A stretch of DNA of 64,000 bases, from the NCBI GenBank assembly GCA_963718315.1, contig CAVQZC010000007.1:62001-126000 (forward strand), written 5' to 3'. The translations under genes were made by a program, and so were the position numbers. Shown in pieces: positions 26,695-33,931 of the stretch. This DNA comes from CAVQZC01 sp963718315 (GTDB taxonomy: Bacteria > Actinomycetota > Thermoleophilia > Gaiellales > JAICJC01). Each line of letters starts with the position of its first letter. The first letter of the stretch is position 1. The notes under the pieces were generated by a model. That model did no database searches. It had not been told where the DNA came from and saw nothing but the letters and a program-made list of their open reading frames with translations.

Positions 26695-27267
26695 CCGCCA
26701 CCTGTCGACACAACTCGGGGAGAGTCCACCCTAGTCGCCTTCTCGTCGCGCTGCGGGTGTCCCGCTCCCAGCGGTGCGACGGCCGAGCGTACCGGCGGCC
26801 CGGGACAGGCCCACCTCATCGATCAGGAGGCACCAACCAACGTAGCCGCGCCGAACTTGGGTGGTGGTTCACTAGCTTGATAGCCGAAGACCCGCGCGAT
26901 GGCGGGTCTTCGGTGCAGCGTGCTTGAGAGCCTGGTCAGGCTAACGGGTCGGGTAACGCGTTGCGTGACCCGTCCGGGGGATTTGTCGGCCGGTGGTTCC
27001 AGCGGGGATACGACCTACGTGACGTTCCAACCAATGTGTCCGACGTTGGATACCTCGAGATGATGCGCCAGCCGGCTCCTGCGGCAGACACTGCCGACGT
27101 CCAGACACACGTTCCCGACTGGGTATCGCGGACCATCAGGTGGCCTGTCGGTGGGCGAGACGGGGCTCTGGTTAGACCGAACAACGGGGCGGAATCGGGC
27201 GGTCAAGGTTTCGTTGCGATCATCCGATACATACAGGGCACTTACACCGTACTACGAAGGAGTTCTC
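26695..27267. other. Intergenic stretch after the transposase remnant
   Basis: About 570 bases with no convincing gene. It contains the hairpin at 26884-26913 and the promoter region of the pilin gene at its right end. Confidence 0.4.
26884..26913. terminator. Strong hairpin, probable terminator
   Basis: Perfect 12-base arms CCGAAGACCCGC (26884-26895) and GCGGGTCTTCGG (26902-26913) around a 6-base loop. No T-run follows on either strand, which is common for actinobacterial terminators. It could end transcription of the preceding lipoprotein operon and element remnant. Confidence 0.55.
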
Positions 27268-27426
27268 ATGAACGAGATCCAGCCGAGCGATCGTCGGCAG
27301 TCCGGGCAGACGATGGCCGAGTACGCGGTGGTTCTCGGAGTCATCACCATTGCCGTGGTGGCGACTCTTACGCTGCTCAGCGGCACGATCAGCACGGTCC
27401 TGACGAACGTGATGAACCAGATGTGA
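27268..27426 (+). CDS. Flp/Fap-type pilin subunit, copy 1
   Basis: A 52-residue prepilin: leader MNEIQPSDRRQSG, then QTMAEYAVVLGVITIAVVAT, a hydrophobic N-terminal helix with the Glu at position +5 after the Gly, and a short tail ending TNVMNQM. This is the type IVb Flp pilin pattern cleaved by a TadV/prepilin peptidase after the Gly. AAGGAG lies 7 bases before ATG 27268. No tad assembly genes are nearby, so assembly must be encoded elsewhere. A near-identical second copy is at 57970. Confidence 0.85.
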   Translation: MNEIQPSDRRQSGQTMAEYAVVLGVITIAVVATLTLLSGTISTVLTNVMNQM

Positions 27427-28209
27427 TGCTGTGGGCTTCCGCGCCCGCTGAACGACAGGAAGCCGCGGCGTTGCACAGCGTCCCCGCGGCTTGAGCTAGC
27501 TGGCGATGCCTGTGACGTTTCCCCATATTCGCTCCGAGCGTCTCCAGTGGCTCGGCGGCTGCGGTGCAGCGGTGTGCGGTGAGGCGGCGGAAACCGGCAG
27601 AGTGCTGGTCAGTGAAGGTCGAGCCGCTCGAACGCGGCGACCGCTAGGAACAGGATGAACGTGCCGGCGCCCAGGAGTACAGCCCAGTCGGCTGCGGTCA
27701 CTCCGTTGGCAAGCTGGTTGTCGCCGACCGACCAGTAGAAGAGGGACGCGTACCTGGCCGGGCTGATCCATGACACGACCGGTGCCAGGGAGCTGGTCAG
27801 GTACGAGGCGGCGGCGAGGCCGACGCCCACACCGAGCGCCACCCCGCGCCGCCCCGTCAAGGCGCCGACAGCCATGGCGAGCAGCCCGAAGTCGATGCCC
27901 AGCGCCAGCACCGCTGCCGAGCTGGCCACGATCCGCGCGGGGCTGGTCGTGAGATCGAACCAGTGCCCGACCGCGGCGCAGGCGGCCACCGCAGCGGCCA
28001 GCAGCTCCTGCTTGGGCGGTGAGCGCCGCGGCCTTGCCTAGGACCACCCGGCGGCGAGAAGCCGGCAGCGTGGCGACCAGGCAGAGCGTGCCGTCCTCGT
28101 CCTGACCCGCGATCGCAGCCGCGCCGTAGCCGACCGCGATCAGCAGGATGATTAGCGGGTAGAAGTTAGTGAAGATGTTGCCGTTCAGCCACCCGGCAGA
28201 GGACGACAG
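27287..28209. repeat. Source block of a partial duplication
   Basis: Two pieces of this block (27287-27680 and 28077-28209) are found fused at 57995-58519 with about 95 percent identity. It covers the pilin body, its terminator and both ends of the ABC permease gene. Confidence 0.8.
27460..27492 (+). terminator. Pilin terminator hairpin
   Basis: Arms AAGCCGCGG (27460-27468) and CCGCGGCTT (27484-27492) 34 bases after the pilin stop. A second, overlapping pairing (GGCTTCC/GGAAGCC at about 27434 and 27458) is also possible. It lies between convergent genes and could serve both. Confidence 0.5.
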
Positions 28210-28398
28210 TGACCCGGTGACGCCGAACAGTGCTGCGGCCGTGCGATCGCTCTGGATCATCTTGTCGAGCGACCCGGAGTGCTCAAAGGCGGGGTAGAGA
28301 GCCACGACCACGAGCACGTACAGACCGATGCCCAGGCAGTAGCCGAGGAGGCTCCAGCGCCGGTTGGAAAGGTCAAGGCTGGCGATTGCTGAGATCAT
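27609..28398 (-). CDS. ABC-2 type transporter permease, one frameshift
   Basis: About 262 residues with roughly six membrane segments. ATG 28398 (MISAIASLDLSNRRWSLLGY) lies inside the end of the ATPase gene (26-base overlap). The sense runs through FYPLIILLIAVGYGAAAIAG and the cytoplasmic EDGTLCLVATLPASRRRVVL loop typical of ABC-2 permeases. Near 28012 a one-base shift leads to ELLAAAVAACAAVGHWFDL and on to FILFLAVAAFERLDLH. With the ATPase it forms an exporter. The 3' end of this gene is duplicated at 58.3 kb. Confidence 0.8.
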
Positions 28399-29296
28399 CG
28401 ATCCCGTCCCTGTTTGTGTCGTAGAACTGCAGGAACAGCTCGTCGAGGTCGGCGTGGCGTATCGACACGTCGACGGGATCGCGGTCGGCGAGGGCGTGGA
28501 GCAGCGGGGATAGCGGCCCGGTGACGTGGAGTGCGATGTGCTGGCCGTCCCAGTCGGTGATCCGAACGCCGTCGAGGTCGGCGAACCACGACGGATCGAC
28601 GATCGAATCGAAGCTAGCCTCAACTTGGCGCGGCGAGCCGGCGCGCAGCCGTTCGATGGAGTCGATCGCAACGAGTCGACCGGATCGGATGATGGCGACC
28701 CGGTCGGCGATCCGCTGCACCTCATCGAGGTCGTGGGAGGAGAGGAAGACGGTGCGGCCTTCGGCGACCGTTTCCCTGATCACGCGTTCGAACTCGCGCT
28801 GCATCAAGGGGTCGAGACCCGAGGTCGGCTCGTCGAGGATCGCGATCTCCGGCCGGGTCATGAGAGCGAGCACCAGTCCGATCTTCTGCCGGTTCCCCTT
28901 CGACAGGTCGTGCACCGGTCGGTCGAGAACGGCCTCGAAGCGCTCCCCCAACTCGTCTGCCAGCGAGCCGTCGTCGACCCCGCGCGCCTGGCGAAACCAT
29001 TCCAAGTGCTGACGTCCGGTCATCCGCCCATACAACCGCAGCTCGCCCGGCAGGTAGCCGATCCGGCGGTGGATGTTCACCGCGTCTGCCTGCGAATCAA
29101 GGCCGAACAGCCGTGCCCGCCCGCGGGTCGGTCGCTGGAGCGCCAAAAGCAACCGGATCGTCGTCGTCTTCCCGGCGCCATTTGGCCCCAGGAACCCGAA
29201 TACCTCGCCCGGCTCGACATGAATGGTCAGGTCCGTGAGCGCGGGCACCGCACCGTAGATCTTCGTCAGCCGGTCGGTCTCGATGACGGCGTTCAC
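28373..29296 (-). CDS. ABC transporter ATP-binding protein
   Basis: 307 residues from GTG 29296 (VNAVIETDRLTKIYGAVPAL). Walker A is GPNGAGKTTT, the ABC signature LSKGNRQK, Walker B IAILDEPTSG, and the H-loop SSHDLDEV. The C-terminal 80 residues are the usual extra domain of drug/lipid exporter ATPases (DrrA/CcmA type). Couples ATP hydrolysis to the permease encoded downstream. The operator at 29316-29329 lies between candidate -35 and -10 (TAGTAT) sequences, so it is very probably repressed by the TetR protein at 30583. Confidence 0.92.
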   Translation of the reverse strand: MNAVIETDRLTKIYGAVPALTDLTIHVEPGEVFGFLGPNGAGKTTTIRLLLALQRPTRGRARLFGLDSQADAVNIHRRIGYLPGELRLYGRMTGRQHLEWFRQARGVDDGSLADELGERFEAVLDRPVHDLSKGNRQKIGLVLALMTRPEIAILDEPTSGLDPLMQREFERVIRETVAEGRTVFLSSHDLDEVQRIADRVAIIRSGRLVAIDSIERLRAGSPRQVEASFDSIVDPSWFADLDGVRITDWDGQHIALHVTGPLSPLLHALADRDPVDVSIRHADLDELFLQFYDTNRDGIDDLSNRQP

Positions 29297-29315
29297 ACAG
29301 CGAATACTACCGATG

Positions 29316-29329
29316 ACTGACCGGTCGGT
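29316..29329. promoter_or_regulatory. TetR-type operator, site A (ABC exporter)
   Basis: ACTGACCGGTCGGT, a 14-base near-palindrome (ACYGAC-NN-GTCGGT), 20 bases upstream of the ATPase start codon and inside its promoter. Confidence 0.65.
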
Positions 29330-29491
29330 TTGAAATCCAGTGAGCCGCCGTCTGGCTGGGCGAACCTCCGTCCCGTCCAGCATTTCCTGGATTCCGCTGT
29401 GTGCGGATGATCCGTTCCCCGGAGCAACCCGACGGCTTCGACAGTGCTCCGGCCGTGTCGGTGCAGGCGTCAAGGGCGAAGCGCGGTGCGA

Positions 29492-30382
29492 TCAAAGTAG
29501 GTACGCGGTGCATACAGCTCCGACCAAGATGCTGTATATGGCGAAGGGGGTCAGCCGACTGGTTTGAAAGTACCGCATCAGAAAGCGAAGGGACAGGTAC
29601 GCCGTGATTGCGGCACAGAGGGCTGCTGCGACAGCTTGGCCGCGCACGCCGTTGCCGGTCGATCCGACCAGATCAGGTAGCTTCAGGAGCGCAGCGGCGC
29701 TGATGATCGGCGTCGCCAGCAGAAACGAGAAGCGCGCGGCGTCCTCGTTGGAAAGGCCGGCCAGGAGTCCGCCGCTCATAGTCGCGCCGGAGCGGGAGAA
29801 GCCTGGCAAGAGAGCCAGTGCTTGGGCAGCGCCGATGCCAACCGTGGAACTCCAGGATGTTCTCTTGGCGACACGCTCGTCGCCTTCGCCGGGGTAGCCC
29901 TCGGTGCCATCGCCGATCTCGGGCGCGCGTCGCCGCAAGAGTTCCGCGCCGTAGAGCATCAGACCGTTCGCCATCAAGACGGCCGCGGCGAATCGGGCCG
30001 ACGCGAACGCTGATCGAAGGCTGCTCTCAAACAGCAAGCCCAAGATGCCGGCCGGGATCGTCCCAACCACCAGCAACCAGCCGAGCTTGCCCGTCGGGTT
30101 GTCGTCGGCGAGTTCGCGATCGCGCAGAGACCGAAGCATTCCAGCGACGATCCGCACCCAGTCCTGCCAGAAGAACCCCAGCAGCACAAGCGCTGTAGCC
30201 AGGTGAACCGCGACCAAGAAGGACAAGAAGTAGGGGGCGTTTTGATGGATGTTCCAGCCCAGAAGGCGGGGAAGGATCACGATGTGGCCGATGCTCGAGA
30301 TGGGAAACAACTCCGAGACGCCCTGCACCAGCCCAAGAACGATCGCCTGAAAATAGGAGATCGGAGCAGAAGACAACAACAC
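29492..30382 (-). CDS. uppP: Undecaprenyl-diphosphate phosphatase
   Basis: BacA-family integral membrane protein that dephosphorylates undecaprenyl diphosphate to recycle the lipid carrier for peptidoglycan synthesis; overproduction gives bacitracin resistance. The two signature regions are present: GLVQGVSELFPISSIGH and LPGFSRSGATMSGGLLAG. About eight membrane segments. GTG 30382 is chosen because the family begins right there (LLSSAPISYFQAIVLGL) and GGAGA precedes it, though the frame is open to 30523. The palindrome at 30526-30545 upstream suggests control by the nearby TetR protein. Length (296 residues) is normal. Confidence 0.92.
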   Translation of the reverse strand: MLLSSAPISYFQAIVLGLVQGVSELFPISSIGHIVILPRLLGWNIHQNAPYFLSFLVAVHLATALVLLGFFWQDWVRIVAGMLRSLRDRELADDNPTGKLGWLLVVGTIPAGILGLLFESSLRSAFASARFAAAVLMANGLMLYGAELLRRRAPEIGDGTEGYPGEGDERVAKRTSWSSTVGIGAAQALALLPGFSRSGATMSGGLLAGLSNEDAARFSFLLATPIISAAALLKLPDLVGSTGNGVRGQAVAAALCAAITAYLSLRFLMRYFQTSRLTPFAIYSILVGAVCTAYLL

Positions 30383-30525
30383 GGGCTCTCCAATCGTCTG
30401 GTTAGGACTCGACCAGGCAGCCGTGCGCGGCGGGCGCCACGGCCACGCCCGGGATCCCGAGTCACTACATCGCGCCGCACTCCGGTCGTACTCGTCCCGC
30501 CTGACCGGCGGCAAGACTACCACAA

Positions 30526-30545
30526 GAAACCGACGCGTCGGTTTC
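30526..30545. promoter_or_regulatory. TetR-type operator, site B (uppP)
   Basis: Perfect 20-base palindrome GAAACCGACGCGTCGGTTTC whose core ACCGAC-GC-GTCGGT matches the other three sites. It lies between the uppP leader and the end of the TetR gene. Confidence 0.65.
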
Positions 30546-30582
30546 AGTTGGGCGACCCATTTCCGGTGCTGCTAGGCGCGAG

Positions 30583-31191
30583 TCAGGCGGTGGGGTGGTC
30601 GATGCCCTCGATCAGCGCGTCCATCACGGCCCGGATGTTGGTCCAGCGAAAGCCGCGTGGGTCGAGCGCGCGGTGGAGCATGAGGCCGTCGGCGAGGGCG
30701 ATCAGGATCGACGCGAGTGCGTTGGCCTGTGACCGGGCGATGGCGAGGTCGCCGGTCTCGATGCTGTGTGTGATCCATTCTCGGAGCACCGATCGGCGCC
30801 GCTCGACCGCCTCGGCGAATCGTCCGCGGACGACGGGGTCGGCGGCAAGTGTCGACCAGAGGTCGGCTCGGAGCTGTACCCGGGCTGGGTCATCGCCGAC
30901 CTGGAGCATGGTCTGGGTGAATCGGCGCACCTGCTCCGCGCCCGTCAGCTGCTCGGCTGCGAGGTCGGCGGCGGCTCGGTTGAGGGCGTCGGTCTCCTCA
31001 TCGAGCAGGGCCAGAAAGAGCTCCTGCTTGGTGGCGAAATAGCCGTAGAAGGCACCTTTGCTCACGCCTGCCTCGGCACACACATCGTCGACCGTGGTTT
31101 CGTGGTAGCCGGCCGCCGCGATCCGCCGCCAGGCCGCGTCGATCAGCCGTTGTCGGCGGTCGGCGCGAACCTCTTCACTGATTCGAGGCAT
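30583..31191 (-). CDS. TetR/AcrR family transcriptional regulator
   Basis: 202 residues. N-terminal helix-turn-helix at about 12-58: RLIDAAWRRIAAAGYHETTV, DVCAEAGVSKGAFYGYFATK. The C-terminal ligand-binding domain is all-helical with a TetR_C-like end (ALASILIALADGLMLHRALD). Repressors of this family bind short palindromes and release on binding a small ligand, often controlling an exporter. The four copies of ACYGAC-NN-GTCGGT around it, two of them flanking its own ABC and uppP neighbours, make it the obvious repressor of the cluster. It has no site directly before its own start. Confidence 0.9.
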   Translation of the reverse strand: MPRISEEVRADRRQRLIDAAWRRIAAAGYHETTVDDVCAEAGVSKGAFYGYFATKQELFLALLDEETDALNRAAADLAAEQLTGAEQVRRFTQTMLQVGDDPARVQLRADLWSTLAADPVVRGRFAEAVERRRSVLREWITHSIETGDLAIARSQANALASILIALADGLMLHRALDPRGFRWTNIRAVMDALIEGIDHPTA

Positions 31192-31224
31192 CGTCCGAGT
31201 CTACAGCCGGCCCGAGCCGGAACC

Positions 31225-31588
31225 TCAGCCGTCGGACGGAGTCACGACGCGGACGGTGACCGCGTCGCGGCCGATGCGAAACCGTCGTGGAAGCCCGAGC
31301 GCGGTCAGGATCCTGCGGGTCGAGGGCGGCGACGCCAGCTCGAGTGTGATGCCCGCCGACCGGCACGTCCGAGCAGACCTCGAGCAGGCTGCCGAAGCCA
31401 GCCGAGTCGGCGTAGCAATCGCGGAGGTCGATGCGCAGGACATCGGCGCCGCTTCGCACGCAGCGGTCGACGGCCTTGGCCAGCAGCGGCGCTGTTATGC
31501 CGCACAGGTCACCGTGCACGCGGAGTGTTTGCGCCGCTCCGTGTGCCGCCGTTTCGATCCGCAGTTCGGGTTCCACACCGGTCATCAT
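31225..31588 (-). CDS. STAS-domain protein (anti-anti-sigma factor-like), one frameshift
   Basis: About 120 residues. ATG 31588; LRIETAAHGAAQTLRVHGDL then CGITAPLLAKAVDRCVRSGA and the STAS core LRIDLRDCYADSAGFGSLLE, where the DSAG motif carries the Ser normally phosphorylated in SpoIIAA-like proteins. A one-base shift near 31360 leads to ITLELASPPSTRRILTALGL and PRRFRIGRDAVTV. Divergent from the CtaG-like gene; the operator at 31600 lies 12 bases upstream of its start, so both are likely co-regulated. The partner kinase is not in the window. Confidence 0.75.
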
Positions 31589-31599
31589 CTGATATTATA

Positions 31600-31613
31600 A
31601 CTGACCGGTCGGT
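31600..31613. promoter_or_regulatory. TetR-type operator, site C (STAS gene and CtaG-like gene)
   Basis: ACTGACCGGTCGGT, identical to site A, between divergent starts at 31588 and 31618. A TATTAT box at 31593-31598 adjoins it on the plus strand. Confidence 0.65.
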
Positions 31614-31617
31614 TTTT

Positions 31618-32455
31618 ATGTGGGTATGGTCGTTCGATCCGACGGAGATCGCGCCCCTGGTGGTGGTCGCGGCGCTGTACCTGCGGAGGTTCGTTCGCCT
31701 GCGTCGCCGCCAGACGGCGCCACAGTCGTGGCGGGTCGCCTGCTTCCTGGGTGGGTTGGCGGTCGCCTTTCTTGCTCTGGCATCGCCCATCGACTGGCTG
31801 GGCGAGAACCGCTCGTTCGCAATCCATATGGTGCAGCACCTGCTGCTTGGGGACATCGCCCCACTGCTGTGCGTGGCAGGCCTCACCGGAGCGATGCTGC
31901 GACCCGTCCTGGCGGTGCGTGGCGTTCACCGGCTGCGGGTGCTGACCCATCCGTTCGTCGCGTTTCCGATCTGGGCCGCCTTCCTCGCCCTCTGGCATCT
32001 ACCCGGCCCCTATCAGGCAGCGCTCGAGAACCCTACGGTTCACGCCGTCGAGCACACCTCGTTCTTCGTCGGCGGGGCGTTGCTTTGGGCCTCGATTCTG
32101 GAGCCGCTTCCCGGGCCCTGAATGGTTCGGCCCAGGCCAGAAGGCGATCTACCTGCTGTTCGTGAGGTTGTTCGAGACGGCGCTGGCGTTCTTCTTCGTC
32201 TGGTCGCAACACGTCTTCTACCCCTACTACGCCCACGTCCCGCGACTGTGGGGGATGAGTCCGCTGGAGGATCAGAACCTAGGCGGCGTGGCGATGCTTG
32301 GCGAGGGAAGCATGGTCACGATCATCGCCTTCCTGTGGCTGCTGTGGGCCTGGATGGAGCGGGACACCCTGGAGCAGCAGCTGATCGAGTCCGGCGTCCC
32401 GCCTGCCCGAGCAGCTCGCGCGACCCGCTACGGCCGCGGCGGGAGCCTGGCGTGA
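31618..32455 (+). CDS. CtaG-like cytochrome c oxidase assembly membrane protein, one frameshift
   Basis: About 279 residues of the caa3_CtaG family (PF09678): WSFDPTEIAPLVVVAALYL, then membrane segments with the conserved histidines (FAIHMVQHLLLGDIAPLL, FLALWHLPGPYQAALEN, HAVEHTSFFVGGALLWAS). Near 32118 a base is missing in a GGGCCC run; the sense continues EWFGPGQKAIYLLFVRLFET and YPYYAHVPRLWGMSPLEDQN. A second family member lies in the respiratory operon at 43613. Its promoter carries operator site C, so this paralogue is conditionally expressed, unlike the operon copy. Confidence 0.85.
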
Positions 32456-32607
32456 CCGCGGCCGCCGTGATCGCCTTCCTCGGCGGCCTCATCGTCGGCG
32501 CCAATGCCGTGGTCTTCGTCGGTGCGATCCTGGCGGTCGTGGCCCCAGACCACCGAAACCCGGTAACCAGGAGGATCGTCGACTGGATCGCGCGCCACTC
32601 AATGTGA
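32452..32607 (+). CDS. Small membrane protein (51 aa)
   Basis: GTG 32452 overlaps the CtaG-like stop (GTGA). One membrane segment (VIAFLGGLIVGANAVVFVGA, continuing to ILAVV) and a basic tail NPVTRRIVDWIARHSM. Co-translated with the CtaG-like protein. No family recognised. Confidence 0.6.
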   Translation: MTAAAVIAFLGGLIVGANAVVFVGAILAVVAPDHRNPVTRRIVDWIARHSM

Positions 32608-32728
32608 CCACAGACCGCGGCGTGCCTCCGCGTACCCCACCGCCAGCCGGCGCGGGTGTAGGCTCTGCAACAGGTGCGCCGGGAAGTCTGGTCGGCAAGC
32701 GGAATCCACGTCAAACGGGTGGCTTCGC

Positions 32729-33545
32729 ATGCAGGACATAGACGCGACCAAGCCTGGCAAGAGCGATCCAAGCGCAGCGCGCCATCAGGGACGAGGCGGC
32801 CGGTCTGGCGATCCTCGTCCTGACCTTTGCCGTCTGGTGGCTCTCGCCGCTGGCCGAGCCGCAGCCGTTCACCGGCGCCGTGCTGTTGGTGGCCGGCGCC
32901 ACCCTCGCCGGAGCGATCACGGTGGCGTCGATCCGCCGCGAGCGCGTGATCGAGGGCGCCGACGCGCTGATCCTGGCTGGCTTCCTCGGCGATCGATGCC
33001 GCACCCCGGTCGAGCGGGCAGTCTGGGATCGCCTGTGCTGGATCGAAAGGCCGCGTTCCCGGCGGCGGCTTGCCCAGGCACTGCGCTGGCGCCTGCAACT
33101 GGCAAGTGGAGCCGCGCGGCTGAGCTATGGCTACCTCCGTGCCGCGGCATACCCACCGCTGGGGCCGTCGGAACGGCGTGCCATGTTGGACGCGGCCCAG
33201 CTCGTCGCTGCGGTCGCCGATGAGGTCGCAGCGGCGCCTGTGGACCCCCGCGCCCTGGTGCTCCTGTGGGCGTTCGTGGGCAAGCCGACGCTCCACCCAG
33301 ACCGGTATGACCAGGACACCTACGACGAAGCCAGATCGCACCTGCTGGCCGCCTGGGCGCTCGTCGCCGACCACCCAGCGCTCGTCGCGGCGCCCGAGGC
33401 AGGATTGGCAGCTCTCGCTGTATGGTCAGGTGATGGACCGACGTCTCCGTGCCCGTGTCCGAGGCCCAGCGGGTGGCCGAGTTCCGCGCCGGTCTCCGCC
33501 GGTTCCATGCGCGCACCGACCAGGCCGCCAGGGATGCCGGCCTGA
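32729..33545 (+). CDS. Hypothetical membrane-associated protein, frame uncertain
   Basis: The sense starts with MQDIDATKPGKSDPSAA at ATG 32729 and, after a frame change near 32785, continues LAILVLTFAVWWLSPLAEP, a first membrane segment, then a second (VLLVAGATLAGAITVASI). A soluble helical domain follows (AERAVWDRL-like RTPVERAVWDRLCWIERPRS, SERRAMLDAAQLVAAVADEV, RSHLLAAWALVADHPALVAA). The frame stays open past the MarR start at 33449, so the true end is unclear and may also be shifted. Function unknown. Confidence 0.5.
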
Positions 33546-33853
33546 CCCCCCAGCGCTACCTGCTGCTGGTCATGATCAAGGGGGCGCCCGACGGCAGCGA
33601 GTCAGCCACCGCGAGCGACCTCGCAGACCGCCTCGAGATGCCGCAGACGACCATCAGCGACCTGGTCGCGCGCACTCGGGAGGCCGGTCTCTTGCGCGGC
33701 GATCCCTCGACGCAGGACGGGCGGGTCGTCCACCTTCGCCTATCAGACGAGGGGGAGCGACGACTGGCGCTTTGCATCCGCTCGCTGCACGACGACCGCG
33801 CCGAGCTCGAACGCACCCTCGCCGCCGCCTCGCGGCGCCTGCGTTCGCTCTGA
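33449..33853 (+). CDS. MarR family transcriptional regulator
   Basis: 134 residues from GTG 33449 (MPVSEAQRVAEFRAGLRRFH). Winged helix-turn-helix typical of MarR: LTPQRYLLLVMIKGAPDG, ASDLADRLEMPQTTISDLVA, then the wing GLLRGDPSTQDGRVVHLRLS and C-terminal dimer helices. These regulators bind a palindrome as dimers and respond to phenolic or oxidative signals. The ClC gene lies 77 bases downstream on the same strand. No own operator was identified. Confidence 0.88.
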   Translation: MPVSEAQRVAEFRAGLRRFHARTDQAARDAGLTPQRYLLLVMIKGAPDGSESATASDLADRLEMPQTTISDLVARTREAGLLRGDPSTQDGRVVHLRLSDEGERRLALCIRSLHDDRAELERTLAAASRRLRSL

Positions 33854-33895
33854 CGCACGGAGCCCACGCGCGATGGCCTGCCTCTACCGTGGATA

Positions 33896-33931
33896 CGTCA
33901 AACTGACTGGTCGGTCTTTATACTGTGTTCA
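33896..33931 (+). promoter_or_regulatory. ClC promoter with operator site D
   Basis: A TATACT -10 box at 33919-33924 and ACTGACTGGTCGGT (operator, 33902-33915) between it and a weak -35 near 33896. The predicted start of transcription falls at or next to ATG 33931, so the mRNA would be leaderless. The operator position would block RNA polymerase directly. Confidence 0.55.

Noticed and set aside
30766..32121. 451-codon plus-strand frame covering the TetR and STAS genes
   Set aside because: Only its end (from 31618) has sense, as the CtaG-like protein; the rest is antisense to two real genes.
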